A stretch of DNA of 7,255 nt from Trueperaceae bacterium (lineage in GTDB: Bacteria > Deinococcota > Deinococci > Deinococcales > Trueperaceae). The stretch's first letter is position 1; the number at the start of each line of letters is the position of its first letter. Where the stretch lies: the NCBI GenBank assembly GCA_007121175.1, contig SKMG01000421.1, positions 1 to 7,255 of the forward strand, written 5' to 3'. The notes below the pieces were generated by a model, which saw only the letters and a program-made list of their open reading frames with translations, did not search any database and was not told the DNA's origin. Positions 1 through 6,466 of this stretch are shown piece by piece. The position numbers were made by a program, and so were the translations under genes.

Positions 1-128
1 ACGTCGAGGTGGTCGCCCCAACAGGCGAGCTCCAGGCCGTCGTAGCCCATCTCGCGTGCCAGCGGGGCGAGTTCGGCGAGGGGGAGGTCGGCCCATTGGC
101 CGGTGAACAGGGTGACGGGTCGTGGCAT
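1..128 (-). CDS. Sugar phosphate isomerase/epimerase, N-terminal part (cut by window edge)
   Basis: An open frame begins with ATG at 128 and runs leftward off the window, giving 42 complete residues. It starts [20 protein letters not shown] and continues through a Gly-Tyr-Asp-Gly-Leu-Glu-Leu stretch to Cys-Trp-Gly-Asp-His-Leu-Asp. This is the first beta strand and helix of the xylose-isomerase-like TIM barrel (AP endonuclease 2 superfamily), as found in sugar phosphate isomerases/epimerases; the GYDGLEL segment is a hallmark of the family. A GGAGG ribosome site at 133-137 lies 4 nt before the ATG. The gene lies 113 nt downstream of the binding-protein gene on the same strand, so it is probably in the same operon and acts on the imported sugar or a derivative in the cytoplasm. 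The exact reaction cannot be told from this fragment, and catalytic metal ligands lie outside the window. Confidence 0.82.
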   Translation of the reverse strand, partial: MPRPVTLFTGQWADLPLAELAPLAREMGYDGLELACWGDHLD

Positions 129-148
129 GCTTCCTCCGTGCCGCGCCT

Positions 149-163
149 CCGCTCGTTGAGCGG
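149..163. other. Small hairpin ahead of the isomerase gene
   Basis: CCGCTC (149-154) and GAGCGG (158-163) form a perfect 6-bp stem with a GTT loop. In the minus-strand transcript it lies 20 nt upstream of the isomerase start codon, just before its ribosome site. It could affect translation or be a by-product of high GC content. Confidence 0.3.
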
Positions 164-197
164 GCCGCGGCGTGCAGCGCGAGCGGGTGCGGCAGAG

Positions 198-229
198 GTG
201 CAGGGGCGGCGTGACGGCCGCCCCTGCAC
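198..229 (-). terminator. Perfect 13-bp hairpin after the binding-protein gene
   Basis: GTGCAGGGGCGGC (198-210) is exactly complementary to GCCGCCCCTGCAC (217-229), with a 6-nt loop. In the minus-strand transcript the stem begins 12 nt after the stop codon of the sugar-binding protein. There is no T-tract on either side, so it is not a textbook intrinsic terminator. In importer operons a strong hairpin at this place can act as a partial terminator or protect the upstream message from 3' decay, raising binding-protein level above that of the downstream gene. The structure is directly visible; its role is inferred. Confidence 0.6.
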
Positions 230-241
230 GCGTGGCGTTGC

Positions 242-1180
242 TCAGAAGGGGCTGTCGGGGAAGTAGTAGTCGGCGGCGTTCTCAGGCGTGATGAGCGGGC
301 TGTCGAGGATGTAGCGGCCGAGGATCGGCACCTGCGACACGAAGTTCAGCGCAGTGACCTCCATGGCAGTGGCGATCATGGCCGGCGGGTAGAGGACGTT
401 CACCGGGACCAGCTCGTCGCCTTCCATGACGCGGGCGATCATCTCCTTCATGCCGGCGCCGCCGACGACGAACATCTCGTCGGTGCGGCCCGCCTGCTCG
501 AGCGCCTCGATGACGCCGATGGCGATGTCGTCGTCCTGCGCCCAGACCGCGTCGATCTCCGGGAAGCGGGTCAGGAAGTCCTGCATCACTTCGAAGCCGT
601 CGTCGCGGTTCCAGTTGGCATAGCGCATGTCGAGGACGTTGATGTTGGTCTGGTCGATGACCTCCATGAAGGCCTCGACGCGCTCGTTGTCGATCACCGT
701 CGGGATGCCGCGCAGCACGACGATGTTGCCCTCGCCGCCGAGCCGTTCGGAGATGTACTCACCGGAGACGCGACCGAGTGCGGGGTTGTTGCCGGCGACG
801 TGCAGGTCCTCGATGCCCTCGCGAGCCAGGCCGCGGTCGACGACGGTCACGAACACGCCGCGGTCCTTGACGCTGGCGACCGGCTCGGTGAGCGGATCGG
901 ACTCGAACGGCAAGATGACCAGTGCGTCGATCTGGTGGATGGCGATGAGGTCCTCGAGGTCGTTGGCCTGTTCCGAGGGGCCGCTGGCGGTGCTGATCAC
1001 GAACTGGAGGCCCGGGTAGGTGGCCTCGAGGCGCTCCTTGGCCTCGGCGGCCCACCAGTTGACGCCGCCGGTCCAGCCGTGGGTAGCGGCCGGGATGGAG
1101 ACGCCGATGACGGTCTGGGCGAAGCCGAAGCCGAGGAGAAGCACGAGTAGGGCGAGCAGGATGCGGGTCAGACGAGGCAT
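242..1180 (-). CDS. Sugar ABC transporter, periplasmic substrate-binding protein
   Basis: This 312-residue protein belongs to the type I periplasmic binding fold (RbsB/XylF-like) and would capture a monosaccharide or similar polyol outside the inner membrane and deliver it to the permease. Residues 1-21 form a signal peptide: two arginines, a leucine-rich core, and a likely cut after Ala21. There is no lipobox cysteine, so it should be a soluble periplasmic protein. Family landmarks follow: [11 protein letters not shown] (69-79), Asp-Ala-Leu-Val-Ile-Leu-Pro (85-91), Val-Asp-Arg (114-116), Asn-Glu-Arg (165-167), and Ala-Gln-Asp-Asp-Asp-Ile-Ala-Ile-Gly (214-222), where the family places ligand contacts. 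Length is normal. The ATG at 1180 has GGAGG 4 nt upstream. Gaps of 122 nt before it and 113 nt after it both contain hairpins. The ligand cannot be named from sequence. Confidence 0.9.
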   Translation of the reverse strand: MPRLTRILLALLVLLLGFGFAQTVIGVSIPAATHGWTGGVNWWAAEAKERLEATYPGLQFVISTASGPSEQANDLEDLIAIHQIDALVILPFESDPLTEPVASVKDRGVFVTVVDRGLAREGIEDLHVAGNNPALGRVSGEYISERLGGEGNIVVLRGIPTVIDNERVEAFMEVIDQTNINVLDMRYANWNRDDGFEVMQDFLTRFPEIDAVWAQDDDIAIGVIEALEQAGRTDEMFVVGGAGMKEMIARVMEGDELVPVNVLYPPAMIATAMEVTALNFVSQVPILGRYILDSPLITPENAADYYFPDSPF

Positions 1181-1258
1181 GGTTCCTCCGATGGAAAGTC
1201 GTGAACGGATGGCGACGGGTGGACGGGATGCTGGCAGGTCTCGACCTCCTCTCGAGCC

Positions 1259-1314
1259 GCAGCCGGCGGCCGCCGCGGCGACCGGAGCGGCTGCCGCGGC
1301 CGTCAGCGGCCGCT
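1259..1314. other. GC-rich overlapping hairpins between permease and binding-protein genes
   Basis: The 122-nt gap between the permease stop and the binding-protein start carries dense dyad symmetry. One hairpin pairs 1286-1294 with 1306-1314 (9 pairs including one G-T) and encloses the permease stop codon. A second pairs GCAGCCG (1259-1265) with CGGCTGC (1288-1294). They share bases 1288-1294 and cannot form together. A 12-bp palindrome CGGCGGCCGCCG sits at 1264-1275. There is no T-tract. A role in message processing or in setting the ratio of permease to binding protein is possible, but very high local GC also produces such pairings by chance. Confidence 0.4.
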
Positions 1315-2310
1315 ACGACCGCGTTGCAAGAAGACGGCCCCGATGATGATCAAGCCTTGAACGGCGCCGTTGAGGTATTCACTGATGGCGGTGGTCAGGT
1401 TGAGCACGTTGCCGATGAACGACAGCATCACTGCGCCGACCACCGTGCCCCAGATGTGCCCGGAGCCCCCCTTGAGCGCCGTGCCTCCGATGATCACGGC
1501 GGCGATCGCCTCGAGCTCCCAGAGGATGCCGGTGGAGCCGGAGGCCGAGCCCAGCCGCGGCACGTAGAGGATCACCGCGATGGCGACGCACACGCCCTGG
1601 ATCACGAAGGTGAGGGTACGGATGCGTTCGACGCGCACCGCCGCGTACCTCGCCACCTCCTGGTTCGAACCGATGGCACGGACGTAGCGACCGAAGCGGG
1701 TGCGATGCAGGACGATCGCGCCGATCACCGCCACGATGGCGAACACCCACACGGGATAGGGGATGCCCAGGAGGGAACCGAAGTAGACCGGGCGGTAGAC
1801 CCCGCGGATCGCGAAGTCGAGCGAGATGGTGCCGCCGTCGGCCAGGTAGGTGACCAGCGAGCGGAAGATGCCGAGCGTCCCGAGCGTGACGATGAAGGCC
1901 TCGATGCGTCCGCGGGTGATCGCCAGGCCGTTGGCGGCGCCCGCCAGCAGCCCGGCCACCAGCACCATGCCGACGCCCAGCAGCACGATCGTGAACGGAG
2001 CGAGATCGTTGCCCGCCAGGGCGTTCATCGCCAGGATCATCGCGCCCGCCAAGAACGCCGCCATCGAGCCGACGGAGAGGTCGATGCCGCCTGCGATGAT
2101 CACGAAGGTCCCGCCGACGGCGATGATGCCGATGAACGCCGAGCGGGTGAGCACGTTCAGCAGGTTCGTGGGGGTCAGGAACGCAGGATGCATCATCGAG
2201 CCGAGCACGAGCAGCAGCGCCAGGCCGAGCAGCGGCGTCAGCGACTGCCACGGCACTCGCGCGAGCCGTCGGCGCCAGGGGGGAGCAACGGTCGCTTCAG
2301 CGCGCGCCAT
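1303..2310 (-). CDS. Sugar ABC transporter permease (RbsC/XylH type)
   Basis: This 335-residue integral membrane protein of the BPD_transp_2 family would form the dimeric inner-membrane channel of the importer. After a short basic cytoplasmic tail (residues 1-20) there are many hydrophobic segments, consistent with about ten helices. Family signatures are clear: Gly-Gly-Ile-Asp-Leu-Ser-Val-Gly-Ser (74-82), Glu-Ala-Phe-Ile-Val-Thr-Leu-Gly-Thr (137-145), Ala-Ile-Gly-Ser-Asn (212-216), and Ala-Ala-Val-Ile-Ile-Gly-Gly-Thr followed by Leu-Lys-Gly-Gly-Ser-Gly (270-284), the cytoplasmic loop that contacts the ATPase. I chose ATG 2310 over the in-frame start at 2367 because the longer version adds 19 non-hydrophobic residues read from the end of the ATPase gene. 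From 2310 the gene overlaps the ATPase gene by 14 bp, indicating translational coupling. A weak GCGAGG ribosome site lies about 6 nt upstream. Confidence 0.92.
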   Translation of the reverse strand: MARAEATVAPPWRRRLARVPWQSLTPLLGLALLLVLGSMMHPAFLTPTNLLNVLTRSAFIGIIAVGGTFVIIAGGIDLSVGSMAAFLAGAMILAMNALAGNDLAPFTIVLLGVGMVLVAGLLAGAANGLAITRGRIEAFIVTLGTLGIFRSLVTYLADGGTISLDFAIRGVYRPVYFGSLLGIPYPVWVFAIVAVIGAIVLHRTRFGRYVRAIGSNQEVARYAAVRVERIRTLTFVIQGVCVAIAVILYVPRLGSASGSTGILWELEAIAAVIIGGTALKGGSGHIWGTVVGAVMLSFIGNVLNLTTAISEYLNGAVQGLIIIGAVFLQRGRSGR

Positions 2311-3874
2311 GCACGACCTCGCTCTGCTCGGGTCCCGGGGTCGGCTGGTCGCGCAGGCCGGTCGCATACGCCATGATCGTCTCCTCGTTCATGTCCTGGC
2401 CTTCGACGATGCCCTTGACGCGACCGTCTTGCATCACCACGATGCGGTGCGCCAGCCCGATCAGCTCCGGGAGCTCGCTCGAGATCAGCACCACCGAGGT
2501 GCCCTTGTCGATCAGGTCGGCCACGTAGAAGTAGATCTGCCGTTTGGTGCCCACGTCGATGCCGCGCGTAGGCTCGTCGAGGATCACCACGTCGGGGGTC
2601 GTGAGCATCAGCTTGGCGAGCACCAGCTTCTGCTGGTTGCCGCCCGAGAGCGCCCCGGCTGCAACGTCGAGGCGCGCGACGCGCACGTCGAACTCCTTCG
2701 CTGCCTGCTCGAGCGCCTCGCGCTCCTTGCCGATGTCGGTGAAGGGTCGAGCGAAGCGCTCGAGCGCCTGGAGGGTGAGGTTCTCGCGGAGGTTGTTGCG
2801 CAGCAGCAGGCCCTTGCCCTTGCGGTCCTCGGTGAGGTACGCGACGCCGTCGTGCTTGGCGTCCTCGGGATGGCGCCAGCGTACCTGAGCACCGTCCTTG
2901 CGCACGCGGCCAGTGGCGGGCCTCAAGCCGATCACGCCCTCGAACAGCTCGGTACGGCCCGCGCCGACCAGGCCGGCCAGTCCCAGTACCTCACCGCGCC
3001 GCAGCGCGAAGCTGACGCCCTCGGCGTGGCCCGGGACGGTCACGTCCTCGAGTTCCAGCACCGACTCGGCGTGCTCGGCGACCGGGCGTTTCTCGGGGTA
3101 CATGTCCGCTAGGTCGCGGCCGACCATGCGGCGCGCCATGTCGGTCGGGGTCAGCTCGTCCACGTCGAAGGTGCCGACCTTGTACCCGTCGCGGAGGATG
3201 GTGACGCGGTCCGCGATGGTCTTGATCTCCTCGAGCTTGTGCGACACGTAGAGCACGGCGACGCCGTCGTGGGTCAGGCGCCTGACCAGCTCGAACAGCA
3301 CCTCGGTTTCGCGGCCGGTAAGCACGTCGGTCGGCTCATCCATGCACAGCACGCGCACGTCGCGCGAGACCGCCTTTGCGATCTCGACCATCTGCGCTTG
3401 CGAGACCGAGAGGTCGCGCACCCGACGGGTGACGTCGACGCTGGTGCGGAGCGTCTGGAGCAGCTCGCGCGTGGCGCGGCGCTGGCTGCGGCGGTCGACG
3501 ATACCGAAGCGGTGCCGCTCGTGGCCCAGGAAGACGTTCTCCTCGACCGTGAGGTCGGGCACTAAGCTCAGCTCCTGGTGGATCATGACGATGCCCGCGC
3601 TCTCGGCCTCGGTAGAGTCGCGAAAGCGCACCGGCTGACCGTCGAGCAGGATCTCGCCCGCCGTCGGGGTGTGGTAACCCGCTTTGAGCTTGAGCAGCGT
3701 CGACTTGCCGGCGCCGTTCTCACCCAGCACGGCGTGGACCTCGCCGGCTCGGACGTCGCAGTCGACCGCGTGGAGCACCTCGACGGGGCCGAACGCCATC
3801 GACAGGCCACGGCCCTCGAGCACCGTCTCGGTCGCGGTGGGTCGTGTCTGCGGGGTCGCCGCCGTTCGGGTCAC
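2297..3874 (-). CDS. Sugar ABC transporter, tandem ATP-binding protein (RbsA/XylG/MglA type)
   Basis: This protein of about 525 residues has two fused ATPase domains and powers the importer from the cytoplasmic face. Domain 1: Walker A Gly-Glu-Asn-Gly-Ala-Gly-Lys-Ser-Thr (51-59), Q-loop Gln100, signature Leu-Ser-Val-Ser-Gln (155-159), Walker B ending Met-Asp-Glu (178-180), and H-loop His212. Domain 2: degenerate Walker A with Arg307 in place of Lys, signature Leu-Ser-Gly-Gly-Asn-Gln (409-414), Walker B Ile-Leu-Asp-Glu (431-434), and Ser in place of the H-loop His. Such asymmetry is normal for this family. Domain 1 reads Lys-Leu-Lys-Ala-Gly after Walker A, where Lys-Ile-Leu-Ala-Gly is usual. 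GTG 3874 is preferred because AGAGAGG (3881-3887) lies 6 nt upstream; an earlier in-frame GTG at 3907 lacks a good ribosome site and would add 11 residues. It is the first gene of the importer operon. Confidence 0.92.
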   Translation of the reverse strand: MTRTAATPQTRPTATETVLEGRGLSMAFGPVEVLHAVDCDVRAGEVHAVLGENGAGKSTLLKLKAGYHTPTAGEILLDGQPVRFRDSTEAESAGIVMIHQELSLVPDLTVEENVFLGHERHRFGIVDRRSQRRATRELLQTLRTSVDVTRRVRDLSVSQAQMVEIAKAVSRDVRVLCMDEPTDVLTGRETEVLFELVRRLTHDGVAVLYVSHKLEEIKTIADRVTILRDGYKVGTFDVDELTPTDMARRMVGRDLADMYPEKRPVAEHAESVLELEDVTVPGHAEGVSFALRRGEVLGLAGLVGAGRTELFEGVIGLRPATGRVRKDGAQVRWRHPEDAKHDGVAYLTEDRKGKGLLLRNNLRENLTLQALERFARPFTDIGKEREALEQAAKEFDVRVARLDVAAGALSGGNQQKLVLAKLMLTTPDVVILDEPTRGIDVGTKRQIYFYVADLIDKGTSVVLISSELPELIGLAHRIVVMQDGRVKGIVEGQDMNEETIMAYATGLRDQPTPGPEQSEVVHGAR

Positions 3875-3921
3875 GTCACACCTCTCTGACCGGGTCCGGT
3901 CGCTCACTGCTCACGCCGAGC

Positions 3922-3946
3922 AAGGTTTCATCGTGTGTCAAACTAA
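3922..3946. promoter_or_regulatory. Candidate ROK-family operator in the divergent promoter region
   Basis: The minus strand reads TTAGTTTG (3946-3939), then 9 nt, then GAAACCTT (3929-3922). The Bacillus XylR operator, recalled from memory, has the form TTAGTTTG-N9-CAAACTAA. The left arm and spacing match exactly; the right arm keeps only its AAAC core. XylR is a ROK repressor, and a ROK gene starts 90 bp away, which makes this a reasonable site for its product. It would cover the predicted start of the importer transcript. The arm and spacing are seen directly; function is inferred. Confidence 0.4.
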
Positions 3947-3951
3947 GTGAT

Positions 3952-3980
3952 AAGCTACCAACTGAGCATGAGGTCGTCAA
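3952..3980 (-). promoter_or_regulatory. Candidate promoter of the importer operon
   Basis: On the minus strand TTGACG (3980-3975) is followed after 17 nt by TAGCTT (3957-3952). This resembles a housekeeping -35/-10 pair with a good -35 and a weak -10 of TAnnnT form. Transcription would begin near 3945, leaving a leader of about 70 nt before the GTG at 3874 and placing the start on the XylR-like half-site. The region is clearly more AT-rich than its surroundings. A nearby TTGACA at 3941-3936 has no acceptable -10 downstream. No convincing promoter for the ROK gene was found on the plus strand. Confidence 0.4.
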
Positions 3981-4025
3981 GAGACGCGCGATCGGGCCCC
4001 GGCCGCCTGGGCCGGCGAGCGAGAG

Positions 4026-4031
4026 AGGAGG
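4026..4031 (+). promoter_or_regulatory. Strong ribosome binding site deciding the ROK start
   Basis: AGGAGG lies 5 nt before the GTG at 4037. The in-frame ATG at 3968 and GTG at 3947 have no comparable site, so translation should start at 4037. A 6-bp stem CCGGCC/GGCCGG (3999-4004 and 4010-4015) stands just upstream in the leader. Confidence 0.7.
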
Positions 4032-4036
4032 AGGGC

Positions 4037-5242
4037 GTGGCCCCGACCCGAGCGCGTTTGAACCCGGCGCTGATCCGACGCCTGAACGTTGCGCGCGTCT
4101 TCCACGCGCTGCGGCTCGCCGGCGCGGCGAGTCAGAGCGATCTGGTGCGGGCCACCGGGCTCGATCCCGCCACCGTCTCGGCAGTGGCTCGGGAGCTGCG
4201 CGAGGACGGCTGGATCGCCGCTACGCGGGCGACCAACAGCCGTCGCTCGGGTCGGCCACCGACCGTGCTGACGATCGATCCCGCGGCCGGCTTCTTGATC
4301 GGTGCGCGGCTCGAACCCGATGTCGTCCGCATGCTCGCCACGACGCTGGCCGGGGAGACGTGCGCTGCCTGGCAGGGCGCCTCCGGCGCCTCGGTCGAGG
4401 ACGCCGTCCACGCGCTCGACGCCGGTGTCGAGGAGCTCCTCTCGGAGCTCGGCGCCTCGAGGAGTGCCGTCAAGGCGATCGGGGTCGGCGTACCGGCGCT
4501 GATGTCGAAGAGCGGGCGGCTGGCCTACGGCCCGAACCTGCAGTGGCGCGACGTGCCGTTGCTCGAGCGGCTCCAGGAGCGCTGGTCGGTGCCGGTGGCG
4601 GTGGACAACGATACCTCGGCCGCGGCCCTGGCGGAGAAGCTGTTCGGCGAGGCGCGCGATGCGAGAGACTTCGTCGTCGTGGCTGGGCATTCCGGGATCG
4701 GCGGCGCGCTCTACCTCGGTGGCCGGCTCTTCAGCGGCAGCGGTGGCTATGCCGGCGAGATCGGGCACGTCCAGGTGGTGCCGGGCGGGCGTCGTTGCGG
4801 CTGCGGAGACCGCGGCTGCTTGGAGGCCTACCTCGCCGAGCAGGCCGTCGCGGCGCAGCTCGCAGCCCGAGGACGTCAGCTGCCGTGCTACGAGGCGGTC
4901 GCCGCCGCGGCCAGAGCGGGCGACACCGTGGTGTTGGCGCTGCTCGATGAGCTAGGCACGCTCCTGGGCCGGGTGATCGCTGACCTCGTCGATGTGCTCG
5001 ATCCCGAGCTGGTGCTCCTGGCCGGGGCGCTGAGCCACATCGTCCCGTGGCTGCTGCCGGCGGTCGACCGGGTCCGGGAGGCCGAGACGCTCGCTGCCCA
5101 TCGCGGCCGCTGCCGGGTCGCGGCGTCCGGACTCGCCGCCGAGGCCGTGACCATGGGCGGGATCGGGCTGGCGATGGAGGCACTGCTGTCGCTGCCGGCC
5201 TGGCTGGTCGACGACGAGGGTGCCCTGCTATCGAACGGCTGA
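4037..5242 (+). CDS. ROK-family transcriptional repressor (XylR/NagC-like)
   Basis: This 401-residue protein has a winged helix-turn-helix at about residues 15-62 (recognition region near Asp-Pro-Ala-Thr-Val-Ser) joined to a ROK sugar-binding domain. The latter shows Gly-Val-Gly-Val-Pro-Ala (149-154), Gly-Pro-Asn-Leu-Gln-Trp (165-170), Asp-Asn-Asp (190-192), Gly-Tyr-Ala-Gly-Glu-Ile-Gly-His (237-244), and the zinc motif with Cys254, Cys256 and Cys261 plus His244. The Asp-x-Gly-x-Thr phosphate loop of ROK kinases is missing (Gly-Ala-Arg-Leu-Glu at about 89-93), so it should be a sugar sensor, not a kinase. GTG 4037 is chosen for its strong ribosome site and because ROK regulators begin shortly before the helix-turn-helix; an ATG at 3968 would add 23 residues rich in Arg and Gly. 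It is divergent from the sugar importer and probably represses it until its sugar is bound. The inducer is unknown. Confidence 0.92.
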   Translation: MAPTRARLNPALIRRLNVARVFHALRLAGAASQSDLVRATGLDPATVSAVARELREDGWIAATRATNSRRSGRPPTVLTIDPAAGFLIGARLEPDVVRMLATTLAGETCAAWQGASGASVEDAVHALDAGVEELLSELGASRSAVKAIGVGVPALMSKSGRLAYGPNLQWRDVPLLERLQERWSVPVAVDNDTSAAALAEKLFGEARDARDFVVVAGHSGIGGALYLGGRLFSGSGGYAGEIGHVQVVPGGRRCGCGDRGCLEAYLAEQAVAAQLAARGRQLPCYEAVAAAARAGDTVVLALLDELGTLLGRVIADLVDVLDPELVLLAGALSHIVPWLLPAVDRVREAETLAAHRGRCRVAASGLAAEAVTMGGIGLAMEALLSLPAWLVDDEGALLSNG

Positions 5243-5258
5243 GCGCGCCTCGGCGCGC
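5243..5258 (+). terminator. Short hairpin directly after the ROK stop codon
   Basis: GCGCGC (5243-5248) and GCGCGC (5253-5258) form a 6-bp stem around a CTCG tetraloop, starting at the base after the TGA. No T-tract follows. It may be a weak terminator or a 3' stabilising element of the ROK message. Confidence 0.35.
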
Positions 5259-5291
5259 GGCGACCCGGGCGCTCCGCGCGCTACCGCGCAA

Positions 5292-5326
5292 CCCGGCGCG
5301 GCGGGCAGCGGCCCGAGCGCGCCGGG
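5292..5326. terminator. Nested two-part hairpin between convergent genes
   Basis: CCCGGCGCG (5292-5300) pairs exactly with CGCGCCGGG (5318-5326). Inside it CGGGC (5302-5306) pairs with GCCCG (5311-5315) around an AGCG loop, separated from the outer stem only by a G opposite AG. That makes 14 pairs in one nearly continuous stem. It lies in the 99-bp gap between the ends of the ROK gene and the aldo/keto reductase gene, where a shared terminator is expected. T-tracts are absent on both sides, so its efficiency as an intrinsic terminator is uncertain. Confidence 0.55.
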
Positions 5327-5341
5327 ATGCGCAGTGGCCGA

Positions 5342-6340
5342 CTACCAGGCGTACGCGACCGGTGCCTCGCCGCCGGGGCCCGGGAAGATCTCGTCGAGCT
5401 TCGAGAGCACCTCTTCATCGAGCGTGATCTCGGTGGCGCGCACAGCGCTCTCGAGCTGGTCGACCGTGCGCGGGCCGATGATCGGCGCGGTGACGACCGG
5501 ATTGTGCAGCAGCCACGCCAGCGCCACGGTCGCGGGCGACTCGCCGATCTCGCGGCACAACGCTTCGTAGCGCTCGAGCTGCGGGCGCTTGGCCTCGATC
5601 TCCTGCTGCGCTTTCTCGGAGACTCGCCTGCCGGACTCGAGCTTGCCGAGCGCTCCCCCCAGCATGCCGCCCGCCAGTGGGCTCCAGGGGATGAGCCCGA
5701 GCCCGTAGTGCCGGCAGGCGGGGATCACCTCGAGCTCGATGGCCCGGTTGTCGAGGTGGTAGATGCTCTGCTCGCTGGCGAGCCCCATCAGCCCGCGCCG
5801 CGACGCCTCCTGGCAGGCGGTGGCGATGTCCCAGCCCGCGAAGTTCGACGAGCCGACGTAGACCACCTTGCCCTGCTTCACCAGCGCGTCGAAGGCCTGC
5901 CAGATCTCGTCCCAGCGGCAGTCGCGGTCGACGTGGTGCATCTGGTAGAGGTCGATGTGATCGGTCTGCATGCGCCGCAGGCTGCCCTCGCAGTGCTTGC
6001 GGATCTTGTACGCCGACAGGCTGCGGCCGTCGGTGTTCGGCTCGGGGCGCTGGCCCTTGCGGTCGACCGGGTTGAAGACCTTGGTCGCGAGCACCACCGC
6101 CTCGCGGCGGCCGTCGCCGAGCGCGAACCAGTTGCCGAGGATGATCTCCGTGTCGCCGCGCTGACCGTGCCAACCGTAGACGTCGGCGGTGTCGAAGAAG
6201 TTGATGCCGAGCTCGAGGGCGCGGTCCATGATCGCGAAGGACTCGTCCTGCTCGGTGTGCCAACCGAAGTTCATGGTGCCCAGGCAGAGTTTGCTGACCA
6301 GGACACCGTGCTTACCCAAGCGCGTGATCGGGACGCTCAC
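5342..6340 (-). CDS. Aldo/keto reductase
   Basis: This 332-residue NADP(H)-dependent oxidoreductase has the AKR (beta/alpha)8 barrel and should interconvert aldehydes or ketones and alcohols in the cytoplasm. The catalytic tetrad is complete: Asp50 and Tyr55 (in Phe-Asp-Thr-Ala-Asp-Val-Tyr-Gly), Lys87 and His135. Cofactor-site landmarks are also present: Ser-Ser-Asn-Phe (164-167), Gln191, Ile-Pro-Trp-Ser-Pro-Leu-Ala-Gly-Gly (217-225) and Ile-Ile-Gly-Pro-Arg-Thr (287-292). An insert at about 92-112 with the Arg-Ser-Leu-Ser-Ala-Tyr segment and the overall length resemble the Kv-beta/YghZ/Tas side of the superfamily. The start is GTG 6340, supported by AAGGAG at 6346-6351, 5 nt upstream. The gene converges on the ROK gene and diverges from a second reductase, so it has its own promoter. 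The substrate is not predictable; a role in sugar metabolism is suggested only by location. Confidence 0.92.
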   Translation of the reverse strand: MSVPITRLGKHGVLVSKLCLGTMNFGWHTEQDESFAIMDRALELGINFFDTADVYGWHGQRGDTEIILGNWFALGDGRREAVVLATKVFNPVDRKGQRPEPNTDGRSLSAYKIRKHCEGSLRRMQTDHIDLYQMHHVDRDCRWDEIWQAFDALVKQGKVVYVGSSNFAGWDIATACQEASRRGLMGLASEQSIYHLDNRAIELEVIPACRHYGLGLIPWSPLAGGMLGGALGKLESGRRVSEKAQQEIEAKRPQLERYEALCREIGESPATVALAWLLHNPVVTAPIIGPRTVDQLESAVRATEITLDEEVLSKLDEIFPGPGGEAPVAYAW

Positions 6341-6372
6341 GAGGACTCCTTCCGAGCCTGTCGGCTCTCGGT

Positions 6373-6387
6373 GATGAGGACCTCATC
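6373..6387. promoter_or_regulatory. 15-bp perfect palindrome, operator candidate
   Basis: GATGAGG (6373-6379) and CCTCATC (6381-6387) form perfect arms around a single central A. The site lies in the 137-bp region between two divergent reductase genes and overlaps the candidate -10 of the leftward gene. Position and symmetry suit a dimeric repressor. The regulator family cannot be assigned from this sequence, and no regulator gene adjoins it in the window. Confidence 0.5.
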
Positions 6388-6414
6388 TTACGCCCGCCTT
6401 CACGTGGGCGTCGG
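6385..6414 (-). promoter_or_regulatory. Candidate promoter of the leftward aldo/keto reductase
   Basis: The minus strand has TAAGAT (6390-6385), a fair -10, preceded after 18 nt by CCGACG (6414-6409), a weak -35 keeping only the GAC core. Transcription would start near 6378, inside the palindrome, with a leader of about 38 nt to the GTG at 6340. Confidence 0.35.
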
Positions 6415-6466
6415 CGAGGCCGACGGGAGCGTCGGTAGGATCGGACGACCTCCCGGGCCCGCGCGG

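Noticed and set aside
1201..2376. Long plus-strand open frame opposite the permease gene
   Set aside because: It is antisense to a clear permease, and its translation is rich in Asp, Arg, His and Gly with no recognisable domain, as expected for the complement of a high-GC gene.
1850..3112. Plus-strand open frame of 420 codons across permease and ATPase genes
   Set aside because: It spans two well-supported genes on the opposite strand, shows no family motif, and has no suitable ribosome site.
3936..3941. TTGACA on the minus strand as the importer -35
   Set aside because: It is a perfect hexamer, but no TAnnnT-like -10 lies 15-19 nt downstream; the TTGACG/TAGCTT pair just upstream fits better.
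3907..3968. Upstream start codons for the ATPase (GTG 3907) and the ROK gene (GTG 3947, ATG 3968)
   Set aside because: None has a good ribosome site, whereas the internal starts at 3874 and 4037 do and give normal family N-termini.
3844..4950. Plus-strand open frame overlapping the ROK gene in another frame
   Set aside because: It is extremely rich in Arg and Gly, a typical shifted-frame reading of GC-rich code; the ROK frame has full domain support.
4731..5291. Minus-strand open frame over the ROK gene
   Set aside because: Its composition is Arg, Pro and Ala rich with no motif, and it lies opposite the conserved zinc motif of the ROK protein.
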